This document shows positions 12,641 to 21,250 of a stretch of DNA of 22,057 bases, one piece after another. Source of the stretch: Phycisphaerales bacterium (GTDB lineage: Bacteria > Planctomycetota > Phycisphaerae > Phycisphaerales > SM1A02). Each line of letters begins with the position of its first letter. Position 1 is the stretch's first letter. The notes below the pieces were generated by a model, which saw only the letters and a program-made list of their open reading frames with translations, was not told the origin of the DNA and ran no database searches. The position numbers and the translations under genes are program-made. Where the stretch lies: positions 1 through 22,057 of the forward strand of contig VERO01000007.1 in the NCBI GenBank assembly GCA_018882625.1. The letters run 5' to 3'.

Positions 12641-15103
12641 ATGTCAGAATCAATCAAGCGTGGCGGGCTGAACGGACGGCTTGCCGGTCACTTCGCGATG
12701 AGCGCCGCTGCAGCGATGGGGGTCGCAGCGATGTCGGCGTCCGCCCAGATCGTTTACTACGCACCGAACTGGAGCATTCCTGCGACCATCGACGGTCTCT
12801 ACATCAACGTGGAGACTCAGCAGACCGGATCTGCCGGCGCGGTAGTGGCGGGTTGGGATCTCAATCCGTACGACGCGACTGTCATCAACTGGTTCTCGCC
12901 AAGCACGCCCACTGGTGGAGCCATGGTCCGGTACCCAGGCGCTACGGTGACAACCCCAGCGAATCTGCCGGGGGGCGTGGCCGTGGGCGCCTCCTCCAGT
13001 TTCGGCACGGGTATCGCGGCCTTCGGCACCGCACCAGGAAACTGGGTGCTCAACTCCGACAACCGTTTCGCGTTCCGGTTCATCGGCGCGAGCGGGCAGG
13101 TTCACTATGGTTGGGGAACCATGTCTGTTGGCGCCACTGCGGCGACACGGACCATCACCGAGATCGCGTATGAGGCCACCCCCGCCGTGCCGGTGTTTGT
13201 CGGCGATCGAGGTGACGGCGCTGGAGCGCCGTACGACTCGTGCGCGACGTTCAATCCGGCCGTTCAGGTCGGTTCGAACACCCTTCTGCTGAACCGCGGA
13301 CCGGCGGCGCCCGATGTTGCGCTATCCGGCTGTGGTGGCACCGCGTTCGGCGCGAACTACTTCCGGTTTGTCGCCCCGCTCACTGGCACGTTCACCTTCA
13401 GCACCTGCAGCAGCAACGCCGCAACGCGAGTCGCCGTTCTCGATGGCTGCACTAGTGGTGCTTCGCAGATCGCCTGCAACGACAATGCGTGCGGCAGCTC
13501 GTCGACCGTGTCGGCGTCGCTGACGGGCGGACTCACGTACTACGTGGTTGTCGGTGCGGAGAGCGCTGGTGCGACGCTCCCCTCGTCGCTGGCGATGACT
13601 GTGGACGGACCCACGATCCTGCGATACACGCCGAACTGGACAATCCCTGCCAACACCACCGGTCTGTATCTCAACACTGAGACGCAGGTGACCGGCACCA
13701 CCACGACCGCAGTGCCAGGCTGGGATCTCCAGCCCCGTGGTGCCACTACGCTCGAGTGGGCACTGGCGACCGGATCCGGCATGCTCCGGTATCCAGGAGT
13801 CACCACTGGCGGCTCGGGCAACCTCCCGCTTGGAATGCCCGTCAGTTTGTCGGGCAGCTACGCCACGACGACCACCGCAGTGACCTTCGGGTCGGCGGCC
13901 GGCAACTGGGTGCTGAACTCGGACAACAACTACTTCGGCTTCCGCTTCACTGGTGCAAGCGGCCAGACCCACTACGGGTGGGGCCGGATGTCGGTGGGTG
14001 CCACTGCGGCAACCCGCACCATCACGGAGATTGCGATCCGGACGGTGCCGGGGGTGCAGATCCGGGTCGGAGAGACGCTGACCTTTGTGCCGCCGTACAG
14101 CGCGTGTGCGCCGTTCAACCCGTCGCTCGCGGTGGGGACAAGCACGGTTGCGCTCGACGCCACTGCAAGTGACCTCGCCCTGTCGGGCTGCGGCGGCACC
14201 GCCTTCAAGGCAAACTTCTTCCGGTTCGTGGCTGGCGCAACCGGGGTGTTCACGTTCAGCACGTGCAGCAGCGCGCAGCCGACCCGGCTCGCGGTGCTCG
14301 ATGGATGCGCGGCCGGCTCGAACCAGCTCGCCTGCAACGACGACGACTGCGGCAGCTCTTCCCGTGTGTCGCTCGCCCTGACGAGCGGCCAGGTCTGCTT
14401 CGTGGCGGTCGGTGCCGAGAGCGCATCCGCCACGCTGCCCGCAACGATCGCCGTGACGGTGCAGTCGCCGCCGGTGCCTCAGTGCGTCGCCGCGCTCGAC
14501 GCTGTGTACGGGGACAACCCCATCACGTCGACCGCGAACCCGGGCCTCAATCAGACGGTCTTCACGAACGCGGCACAGACGACCACCACGGCGGTCAACA
14601 ACGCCCAGTTCTTCAAGTTCAGGCCAACGGCCACGGGCGCGTTCACCATCAAGGCCTGCCTTGCGGGTGACACCAAACTCGCCATCGGCACGGGTTGCCC
14701 GGGCGTGGGTGGCGCGATGAGCACGATTGCGTACAACGACGACGCGCCGAGCTGCATCAGCTCGGGCACCAGCAACTTCGGCAGCTGGGTCGATGCGACC
14801 TGCAATGGCGCCACGGGCACGTGCTTGCCGCTGACGCAGAACCTGGTGGCCGGCCAGACGTACTACATCTGTGTCGGTGGCTTCGCGACGGGTACCGTCA
14901 TCAACGGCAACCTCAACATCAGCGGTCCTGAGGGCAGCCCGTGCCCCGCCGACTATGACGGGGACGGCAACGTCGGCGGTTCCGACCTCACCACGCTGCT
15001 CGCGGCGTGGGGAACGCCAGTTGGTGACAATGACGGTGACGGCAACACGAGCGGTACAGATCTCACCGTGCTGCTCGCGGCGTGGGGACCGTGCGCCCCC
15101 TGA
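12641..15103 (+). CDS. Large secreted multidomain protein: two surface modules, three PPC-like domains, dockerin-like end
   Basis: The 820-aa protein has a signal peptide (1 to about 36, ending MSASAQ). Residues 37-188 and 327-476 are two copies of the module found in the three upstream paralogues, recognisable by NWxIPA, DGLYIN, GWDLNPY and FRFxGASGQxHYGWGxMSVGATAATRTITEI. After each copy comes a PPC-like (bacterial pre-peptidase C-terminal type) beta domain (198-322, 486-608) with FRFVA, FTFSTCSS and AVLDGC; a third, more diverged one is at 614-761. Six cysteines per domain sit at equal positions in the first two (C201, C231, C256, C270, C279, C284), suggesting disulfides. Residues 768-820 form a dockerin-like pair of Ca-binding loops, DYDGDGN and DNDGDGN, each ending in LLAAWG. 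There is no Arg-rich PEP-CTERM tail. GGAG lies 11 bases before the ATG. Function unknown; probably a matrix or adhesin-like protein. Confidence 0.85.
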   Translation: MSESIKRGGLNGRLAGHFAMSAAAAMGVAAMSASAQIVYYAPNWSIPATIDGLYINVETQQTGSAGAVVAGWDLNPYDATVINWFSPSTPTGGAMVRYPGATVTTPANLPGGVAVGASSSFGTGIAAFGTAPGNWVLNSDNRFAFRFIGASGQVHYGWGTMSVGATAATRTITEIAYEATPAVPVFVGDRGDGAGAPYDSCATFNPAVQVGSNTLLLNRGPAAPDVALSGCGGTAFGANYFRFVAPLTGTFTFSTCSSNAATRVAVLDGCTSGASQIACNDNACGSSSTVSASLTGGLTYYVVVGAESAGATLPSSLAMTVDGPTILRYTPNWTIPANTTGLYLNTETQVTGTTTTAVPGWDLQPRGATTLEWALATGSGMLRYPGVTTGGSGNLPLGMPVSLSGSYATTTTAVTFGSAAGNWVLNSDNNYFGFRFTGASGQTHYGWGRMSVGATAATRTITEIAIRTVPGVQIRVGETLTFVPPYSACAPFNPSLAVGTSTVALDATASDLALSGCGGTAFKANFFRFVAGATGVFTFSTCSSAQPTRLAVLDGCAAGSNQLACNDDDCGSSSRVSLALTSGQVCFVAVGAESASATLPATIAVTVQSPPVPQCVAALDAVYGDNPITSTANPGLNQTVFTNAAQTTTTAVNNAQFFKFRPTATGAFTIKACLAGDTKLAIGTGCPGVGGAMSTIAYNDDAPSCISSGTSNFGSWVDATCNGATGTCLPLTQNLVAGQTYYICVGGFATGTVINGNLNISGPEGSPCPADYDGDGNVGGSDLTTLLAAWGTPVGDNDGDGNTSGTDLTVLLAAWGPCAP

Positions 15104-15136
15104 CCGTTTCGTAGGGGTTTAGTTCTGACGTTCAGC

Positions 15137-15174
15137 GGCTGCCCCGAGCTTCGGCTCGGGGCAGCCTTCGTTTT
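15137..15174 (+). terminator. Intrinsic terminator with cUUCGg tetraloop
   Basis: A perfect 13-bp stem (15137-15149 with 15154-15166; inner arms CCCCGAGC / GCTCGGGG) is closed by the extra-stable TTCG tetraloop between C and G, and is followed by TTCGTTTT. It ends the dockerin-protein transcript 33 bases after the stop codon. Confidence 0.85.
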
Positions 15175-15198
15175 GGCCAGCCTTCGTTTTGGCCAGCC
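15162..15198 (+). repeat. 16-bp tandem repeat at terminator tail
   Basis: CAGCCTTCGTTTTGGC occurs twice head to tail (15162-15177, 15178-15193) with a partial third copy (CAGCC, 15194-15198). The first copy overlaps the terminator stem and T tract, so the T tract is duplicated. A second pair of direct repeats, CGTCCCGGGG at 15246-15255 and 15262-15271, also has a 16-base period. Confidence 0.8.
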
Positions 15199-15288
15199 GT
15201 GTGCGCAGCCCCATGTGCTGTCTCGCCCCCCAACGGGGCACGGGGCGTCCCGGGGGTGCATCGTCCCGGGGTGGCGGGGCGCCGCCAG

Positions 15289-16644
15289 TCAGCGGTCTTG
15301 CGTTGGAGGACCGCCGAGATGGTTGCGCTGGAACTCGGCCGAGAACCAGGCCGCGTCCAAGGGCGTGGCATCGGCTGAAGCGACCCGCTCGATCGTCATG
15401 CTGCGCATGGGTCCAGCCGACCACTCCGCGCGCAGCAGCTGCACGTCGAAGGTGGTGGCGTCGGCGACGATTCGGACCGAGTCAGGCCCCGGCGGAGGGG
15501 GGCGGTGGTGCGTCGGCTCAGGAAGATCTGGCCTCGGACCGCGGCGCGGTGGGGCGCCCTCAGGAGGGGCATCTGGGCGCGGACCGCGCCCCCTAGGGCC
15601 TCCACGGCGGGTCGCCAGGACTTCGATCGTCGGCGCGGCCCCGTCCGCTATGGACACGAGCGTCGACCCCGTAGGCGGGGTCGTGGCGGGGACTGCGGAC
15701 CGCGCTCCAGCCGGGGCTTCGGAGTGCGCCACGGGGCTCCCGGCGATGCCGTTCGCAAAGGTCACGTCGTAGCCGCGTTCGAGCCTGGTCAGGATCGCAT
15801 CGAGCGTGAGCTGCTCGCCCTCGCCGTCATCCTGAGGCGCGGGGTCGGCGGCCATGAAGAGCGGCGGGATCCGGAGCGCCACCGGCGAGTCCGCAGTGCG
15901 GATCGTGCCGTCGGGCAGGATGGCCCAGTACGTGTCGCCGTCGAATCCCATCCTCAATCCGGCGGGCTTGCCAGGGATCCGCCACGCGAGCACGTAGCGC
16001 CGGCCCGGCCCGAGCACCAGCTCGCCCTCGCGCATGGCGTCGCGTAGCGCGTCCCGGCCCGGCTCGCGCATGCGGTCACGGCGCGGCTCGGCCGGGTCGC
16101 GACCAGCGTCCCGCCACGGGTGGCCCGGTTCCCGCATCTCGCCTCGTCGCGGGTCGCGCGGCGCATCAGCCGCGGGACCGCGCTCGATCCTCACGCGGTA
16201 GGTGCGCCCGTCTGCGTTTGCCGCGGCCGCGCGGATCGAATCGAGCGCCGCATATGCCTGGCTACCCGACTGCGACTGGCCCGACGGGGTGAACAGCACG
16301 GCGAAGCCAAGCACCGCCGCGATGCCGATGCCGCCGCCTGCGAGCGCGATGCGGCGGCGCCATGAGGCGTGATGGCTTCGCAGCGCGTGCGATGCGCCGA
16401 GCCCTGCTGCCGAGTGACCGATGCGCGCGATGGGCGACGTGCGTGCCGACTCTGCGTGCACCGCCGCGATGGCGCGCCCGATGCGGGCCTCGAGGCGTGC
16501 CGGCTCGTCGGGCGCAATCATCGACAGCATGCCGTGCACCACGAGCGAGTCGGCGCTGCGTGAGGGTGCGGCCTGCGCATCGGCGACCTCGAGGTCGGTC
16601 GCAAAGCGCTGGTCGTAGGCGTGCTGGGCGTCGGGAGGGGTCAT
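15289..16644 (-). CDS. Single-pass membrane protein, probable anti-sigma factor
   Basis: The 451-aa protein lies directly downstream of the ECF sigma gene (41-base gap) and has the layout of a membrane anti-sigma factor: a cytoplasmic N-terminal segment of about 95 residues, one transmembrane helix (about 97-118, preceded by WRRR) and a large outer domain. It has no cysteine at all, so the zinc-binding HxxxCxxC motif of ZAS anti-sigma factors is absent. The outer part contains YVLAWRIPGKPAGLRMGFDGDTYWAI (217-242) and a C-terminal end FDVQLLRAEW ... ADATPLDAAWF (399-434), weakly reminiscent of LolA/RseB-type lipid-sensing folds. Two low-complexity stretches interrupt it: an Arg-rich, acid-mixed segment (151-205) and a Pro/Arg/Gly-rich segment (345-388). 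Role assigned mainly from gene order; the ligand or stress sensed is unknown. Confidence 0.7.
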   Translation of the reverse strand: MTPPDAQHAYDQRFATDLEVADAQAAPSRSADSLVVHGMLSMIAPDEPARLEARIGRAIAAVHAESARTSPIARIGHSAAGLGASHALRSHHASWRRRIALAGGGIGIAAVLGFAVLFTPSGQSQSGSQAYAALDSIRAAAANADGRTYRVRIERGPAADAPRDPRRGEMREPGHPWRDAGRDPAEPRRDRMREPGRDALRDAMREGELVLGPGRRYVLAWRIPGKPAGLRMGFDGDTYWAILPDGTIRTADSPVALRIPPLFMAADPAPQDDGEGEQLTLDAILTRLERGYDVTFANGIAGSPVAHSEAPAGARSAVPATTPPTGSTLVSIADGAAPTIEVLATRRGGPRGRGPRPDAPPEGAPPRRGPRPDLPEPTHHRPPPPGPDSVRIVADATTFDVQLLRAEWSAGPMRSMTIERVASADATPLDAAWFSAEFQRNHLGGPPTQDR

Positions 16645-16685
16645 GCAGTGCTGGCGTTCGGTGGGTTTGATGGATGGGTTGGGGA

Positions 16686-17261
16686 TCAGGCCTGTGCAGG
16701 GGCGGCTGCGGGGCCGGGCTCGTCTCCTGGCAGGTCATCAGGATGGAAGATGCCGCGCGCACGCAGGCACGAGGCGATCGCGAGCCTCGCGCGGTAGAGG
16801 CGCTTTCGGAAGGTCTCCTCGGCGAGACCAAGCGAACGCGCCGCGCTGTGAGAGTCGAGCCCGCGCACGTAGGCGAGGTCGAGCGCCTCGCGCGCATCAG
16901 GCTGAAGCTGAGAGAGGCACTCGCGCAGCGCGGACATGCGCTCGCCGAATGTGTCGCCGCTCTTGGCATCGACATGGGCAACCTGCTCGTCGATGCGCCG
17001 CTGGAGCAGCTCGGCGACGTGCGCGGCGTAGCGCCGCTTGCCGCGCGCCATCACGAGCACGTGATTGCGGGCGATGCCGCGCAGCCATGGGCCGAAAGGC
17101 TTGGTGCGGTCGAACTCGTCGAGACGGCGCCAGGCGGTGATGATCGTCTCCTGGAAGGCATCGTCGACGATCGAATCGTCGAAGGCGAAGCTGCGCAGGT
17201 ACGCCGTGAGCATCTCGGCGTGCTGGCGGACGAGGATGTCGAAGAGGTCCTCTGCCTTCAT
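16686..17261 (-). CDS. ECF-family RNA polymerase sigma factor
   Basis: The 191-aa protein has sigma region 2 at about residues 10-75 (DDAFQETIITAWRRLDEFDRTKPFGPWLRGIARN, core-binding and -10 recognition) and region 4 at about 110-165 (LSQLQPDAREALDLAYVRGLDSHSAARSLGLAEETFRKRLYRAR, a helix-turn-helix for -35 recognition). It lacks regions 1 and 3, as expected for ECF factors. The open frame runs up to 17360, but the ATG at 17261 begins at the usual distance from region 2, whereas the longer form would overlap the divergent permease gene. The C-terminal 20 residues are rich in Pro and Ala. It is followed by the probable anti-sigma gene and divergent from the exporter operon, with 79 bases between start codons, so that exporter is a candidate target. 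Confidence 0.92.
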   Translation of the reverse strand: MKAEDLFDILVRQHAEMLTAYLRSFAFDDSIVDDAFQETIITAWRRLDEFDRTKPFGPWLRGIARNHVLVMARGKRRYAAHVAELLQRRIDEQVAHVDAKSGDTFGERMSALRECLSQLQPDAREALDLAYVRGLDSHSAARSLGLAEETFRKRLYRARLAIASCLRARGIFHPDDLPGDEPGPAAAPAQA

Positions 17262-17340
17262 GGGGTTCCGGGTGGGTACTGGGCGATTGTCCCGCACGCG
17301 GGCGTCCGGGACATAGGATCGGGGCCTTCGGTCACCGATC
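17262..17340. promoter_or_regulatory. Shared divergent region between sigma factor and exporter, with hairpin at permease start
   Basis: This 79-base gap must hold both 5' regions unless promoters lie inside genes. GATCGG (17317-17322) and CCGATC (17335-17340) form a 6-bp stem that ends exactly against the permease ATG, and no Shine-Dalgarno sequence precedes that ATG. A second inverted pair, GTCCCG (17289-17294) and CGGGAC, lies to its left. No ECF-type -35/-10 pair could be called with confidence. Confidence 0.4.
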
Positions 17341-18501
17341 ATGCGGATTTTTGCCCTCAAGATGCTCTTTGGCGATTCCGCGAAGTTCTACGGGATCCTG
17401 CTGGGCCTTGGCTTCGCCACACTGCTCATAAGCCAGCAGTCATCCATCTTCGTCGGACTGATGAGCAGGACCTTCGGGTTCATCACGGACACGCCCCAGG
17501 CGGAGATCTGGATCGCCGACCCCGACCAGCGGTACCTCGACGACAACAAGGCGCTGCGGACGACCGCGGTGCAGCGGATCAGGGGCATCGAGGGGCTCGA
17601 GTGGGCGGTGCCCCTCTACAAGGGGCTGATCATGGTGCAGCTGCCCGACGGCCAGCGGCAGATGTCGCAGGTGATCGGGATCGACGACTCGAGCCTGATC
17701 GCGGGGCCGTCGCGCATGCTCGAGGGCACGCTCGATGACCTGCGCAGGTCGGATGCCATCATCGTGGACGAGCGCGCGTGCCGGCGCGAGTTCATGCTCA
17801 AGAGGCCGCCCGAGGGCGGCCCGCCTCGCAAGCTGCGCGTGGGCGATGTAGTCGAGCTCAACGAGCTGCGCGCGGAGGTGGTGGGCATCTGCAAGGCGAC
17901 GCAGACGTTCCAGAGCCAGCCCGTCATCTACACCACGTACAACCGCGCGATCCAGTTTGCGCCCCCGAACCGCCGCATGACGAGCATGATCCTGGCGAAG
18001 GCGGCGCCCGGCGAGGACGTGGATGCGCTCTGCGCGCGCATCAGCGAGCGCACCGGCCTTTCCGCGTTTCCGACCGATGCGTACCGCGAGAAGACGCTGC
18101 AGTACTGGATCCGCGAGACAGGCATCCCGATCAACTTCGGCACGTCGATCATCCTGGGGTTCGTGGTCGGCGTCGCGGTGGCGGGGCAGATGTTCTACAA
18201 CTTCACGCTCGACAACCTCAAGTACTTCGGCGCGATGAAGGCGATGGGCGCCACGACGCCGAGGCTGCTCGGCATGGTGTCGATGCAGGCGGCGACGGTG
18301 GCGGTGCTGGGGTTCGGGCTCGGCATCGGCATCACGAGCGCGTTTGGGCTGACGGTGCCTGGCGACCGGCTGGCGTTCCGGATGACGTGGCACATTCCGC
18401 TTGTTGCGGCTGGTGCGGTGACGCTCATCTGCGTGGCGAGCGCGGCGCTTGGCATGTACCGCGTGTTCAGGCTCGACCCGGCTGATGTCTTCAAGGGATG
18501 A
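17341..18501 (+). CDS. ABC exporter permease, FtsX/MacB (DevC-like) type
   Basis: The 386-aa protein has one N-terminal transmembrane helix (about 17-38), an extracytoplasmic domain of about 220 residues (MacB-PCD-like, with IWIADPDQRYLDDN and DAIIVDE) and three C-terminal helices (about 268-286, 312-335, 352-372) forming an FtsX domain, with the coupling segment DNLKYFGAMKAMGATTPRLL (291-310) between the first and second. This is the topology of type VII ABC exporters such as MacB, LolC/E and DevC. It ends in YRVFRLDPADVFKG, a motif typical of this family. It is followed after seven bases by the ATPase gene and then by the membrane-fusion gene, so the three form one operon. Exported substrate unknown; DevC relatives export glycolipids. 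Confidence 0.88.
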   Translation: MRIFALKMLFGDSAKFYGILLGLGFATLLISQQSSIFVGLMSRTFGFITDTPQAEIWIADPDQRYLDDNKALRTTAVQRIRGIEGLEWAVPLYKGLIMVQLPDGQRQMSQVIGIDDSSLIAGPSRMLEGTLDDLRRSDAIIVDERACRREFMLKRPPEGGPPRKLRVGDVVELNELRAEVVGICKATQTFQSQPVIYTTYNRAIQFAPPNRRMTSMILAKAAPGEDVDALCARISERTGLSAFPTDAYREKTLQYWIRETGIPINFGTSIILGFVVGVAVAGQMFYNFTLDNLKYFGAMKAMGATTPRLLGMVSMQAATVAVLGFGLGIGITSAFGLTVPGDRLAFRMTWHIPLVAAGAVTLICVASAALGMYRVFRLDPADVFKG

Positions 18502-18508
18502 GCCGACG

Positions 18509-19266
<758 letters not shown>

Positions 19267-19270
<4 letters not shown>

Positions 19271-20325
19271 TCAAGCTTCGGTTCCTCATCATCCCCGCGC
19301 TGGCGATCACCGGCATCGCGCTCTCGATGTACACGGTGCGCAAGCAGGTGCCGACATCGCCGGTGCCTCCGATGTCGATCGAGCCGCCCAAGAGCCCGTT
19401 TCCCCGGCGCATTGCGGGAGTCGGGCTTGTGGAGCCCGCATCGGACGTGATCAGCGTGGGATCGCAGCTGCCGGGTGTGGTGGCGACCGTGGCGGTGCTC
19501 GAGGGGCAGCCCGTGAGCAAGGGCGATGTGCTCTTCAGGCTCGATGACCGGCAGACGAACGCTGACCTTGCGGAGGCGCGTGCGCGGCTGGCGGTCGAGG
19601 AGCGCAAGCTTGCGGCGCTGAAGGCGCTGCCGCGCGCGCCAAGCGTGGCGATGGCGGAGGCGACGCTGGCGTCGGCGCAGGCGCAGCTTGTGGACGCCAA
19701 GGGAAGGCTGGACCGGCTGGTGGAGCTTGGGCCTGAGGCTGCAGCGAGCCGCAACGAGCGGCCGAGGCTCGAGTACGAGCGTGCCGCAGCGGACGCCGCG
19801 GTGCGCCGCGCCGAGGCCGACCTTGCGGAGGTCAGGCAGGGCACATGGCCCGAGGACATGGCGGTGCAGGAGGCGCAGGTCGATGCTGCGCGCAGTGCAG
19901 TCAATGCGCTTGAGGTGACCCTTGAGCGGGAGACGGTGCGGTCCCCCATCTCGGGCACGGTGCTTGCAGTGGAGATCGACGAGGGCGAGTTCGTGTCTCC
20001 TGGCTCGATCAGCGAGTTCGTGGCGCTCGGCGATGTGGGCGCGCTGCATGTGCGTGTGCAGATCGACGAGCTCGACGCATGGAGGTTCAAGCCTGACTGC
20101 AAGGCTGTGGCGGCGCCGCGCGGCGGTTCGCCCGCGCGCTATCCGCTGTCGTACCTGCGCACGGTGCCGTACGTGGTGCCCAAGAAGTCGCTCACGGGTG
20201 AGAGCGCCGAGCGCATCGACGTGCGCGTGCTGCAGGTGCTCTACAAGGTGGATGTGCCCGAGGGCACGCGGATCTTCCCGGGCGAGCTGCTCGACGTGTT
20301 CATCGAGATCCCCGAAGGGGAGTGA
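19267..20325 (+). CDS. HlyD-type membrane-fusion (periplasmic adaptor) protein, DevB-like
   Basis: The 352-aa protein has an N-terminal membrane anchor (about 6-22), a first lipoyl half-motif (GSQLPGVVATVAVLEGQPVSKGDVLFRLDD, 65-94), an Ala/Glu-rich alpha-helical hairpin (about 95-220) and the second lipoyl half (TVRSPISGTVLAVEIDEGEFVSPG, 223-246), followed by a beta-barrel domain to the end. It would bridge the inner-membrane exporter to an outer-membrane channel. Its ATG overlaps the ATPase stop by four bases. The gene order here is permease-ATPase-adaptor, whereas the cyanobacterial dev operon runs adaptor-permease-ATPase. No TolC-like gene is in the window, so the channel must be encoded elsewhere. 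Confidence 0.9.
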
Positions 20326-20370
20326 GCGGGCTGGTGCAGGCGCGCGCATGTGGCGGTGCGCGCCGCGCGG

Positions 20371-21228
20371 CTACTGCGGTGCGAGCAGCGCCATGTGCAT
20401 GCTCGAGTCGAGCGCGTCCGCGAACGCGCGGGTGCCGTCGGCGATGAGCGTCTCGATGTCGGCGGCGCACTCGTCGGCGATGACGCGCAGGCCGGCGTCG
20501 CGCGCCACCGCGGCGATGTCCGTCTCGTGGAGGTCCGGCATGCCGATGCGCTGCGCGATCATCTGGTGGTAGGTGGTGAGCGCGTCCCTCGCGTGCGGGC
20601 GCAGGATGTCGCGGCGGCCTCCGTACTCGCTGATGATGCGGGTGTCGGGGTGCGTGCCGCGTGCGCAGGCGAGCAGTGCCGCGAACTCGGCGTGCGTGAG
20701 GTAGTAGGACAGGCCCTCGACGATCCAGGTGCACGGGGTGCTGGTGGACCAGCCGAGCGGCAGCAGCTGGCCGGCGAGGGAGCCCGCATCGCGCAGGTCG
20801 AGGTGCAGCAGCTGGATCCGCGGTGCGGCGTGCGGTGCGGCGGCGGCGATGGCGGCGCGCTTGGCGTCGACGTGGTCGTAGTCGATCTCGATGGCGCGCG
20901 CGGTCGGGTGCATCGTGCACCAGTCAATGCTGAGGGCGCTGAGTCCGGCGCCTGGGACGATGATGAGCTGCGCGGACTCGGGGTGCTGGGTGGCGATGCG
21001 GTCGAGGTGCCGCATGGCGCGCCAGCGCCGCAGCACGAGGTGGCGCAGCGAGTGCGGGTGCGTCGTGCGGAGCGTGTGCGCGAGGTCATGCGCGCTGGAG
21101 GTATCCACGAGCGCGAGCAGGGCGCGACCCGGTGGTGTGAACGCCAGCCGCTCGCCGCCTACGGCCACCACCATGGCCGCCGTGGGGCCAGCCTTGAGGA
21201 TTTGGGCCGAATCGCCTTGGGTCGCCAT
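20371..21228 (-). CDS. LCMT-like class I SAM-dependent methyltransferase
   Basis: The 285-aa protein follows the leucine carboxyl methyltransferase (Pfam PF04072-like) pattern: an N-terminal helical part with RRWRAMRHLDRI (68-79), motif I VPGAGLSAL (91-99), an acidic strand end AIEIDYDHVDAKR (112-124), DLRD (144-147) and EGLSYYL (171-177), where the family usually has EGLLMYL. Bacterial members are often in secondary metabolism, with unknown substrates. I prefer the ATG at 21228. An upstream in-frame ATG at 21252 would add eight residues, but it shares the CCATGG site with the start of the divergent gene. The gene converges on the exporter operon with a 45-base gap. Substrate and role are not indicated by its neighbours. 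Confidence 0.85.
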   Translation of the reverse strand: MATQGDSAQILKAGPTAAMVVAVGGERLAFTPPGRALLALVDTSSAHDLAHTLRTTHPHSLRHLVLRRWRAMRHLDRIATQHPESAQLIIVPGAGLSALSIDWCTMHPTARAIEIDYDHVDAKRAAIAAAAPHAAPRIQLLHLDLRDAGSLAGQLLPLGWSTSTPCTWIVEGLSYYLTHAEFAALLACARGTHPDTRIISEYGGRRDILRPHARDALTTYHQMIAQRIGMPDLHETDIAAVARDAGLRVIADECAADIETLIADGTRAFADALDSSMHMALLAPQ

Positions 21229-21250
21229 GCGCGAAGCGTAAACTTCGGCC

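Noticed and set aside
12641..15103. The repeats in the large protein as a CRISPR-like or DNA-level repeat array
   Set aside because: The repetition is at the protein level with a unit of about 870 bases and diverged codons; there are no short direct repeats with spacers anywhere in the window.
15104..15288. A mobile-element remnant in the repeat-containing convergent gap
   Set aside because: There are short 16-base repeats, but no terminal inverted repeats, no target-site duplication and no transposase fragment.
17262..17360. A longer ECF sigma factor starting at 17360
   Set aside because: It would run through the divergent 5' region and overlap the permease start, and the added residues (rich in Arg and Pro) have no sigma-factor counterpart.
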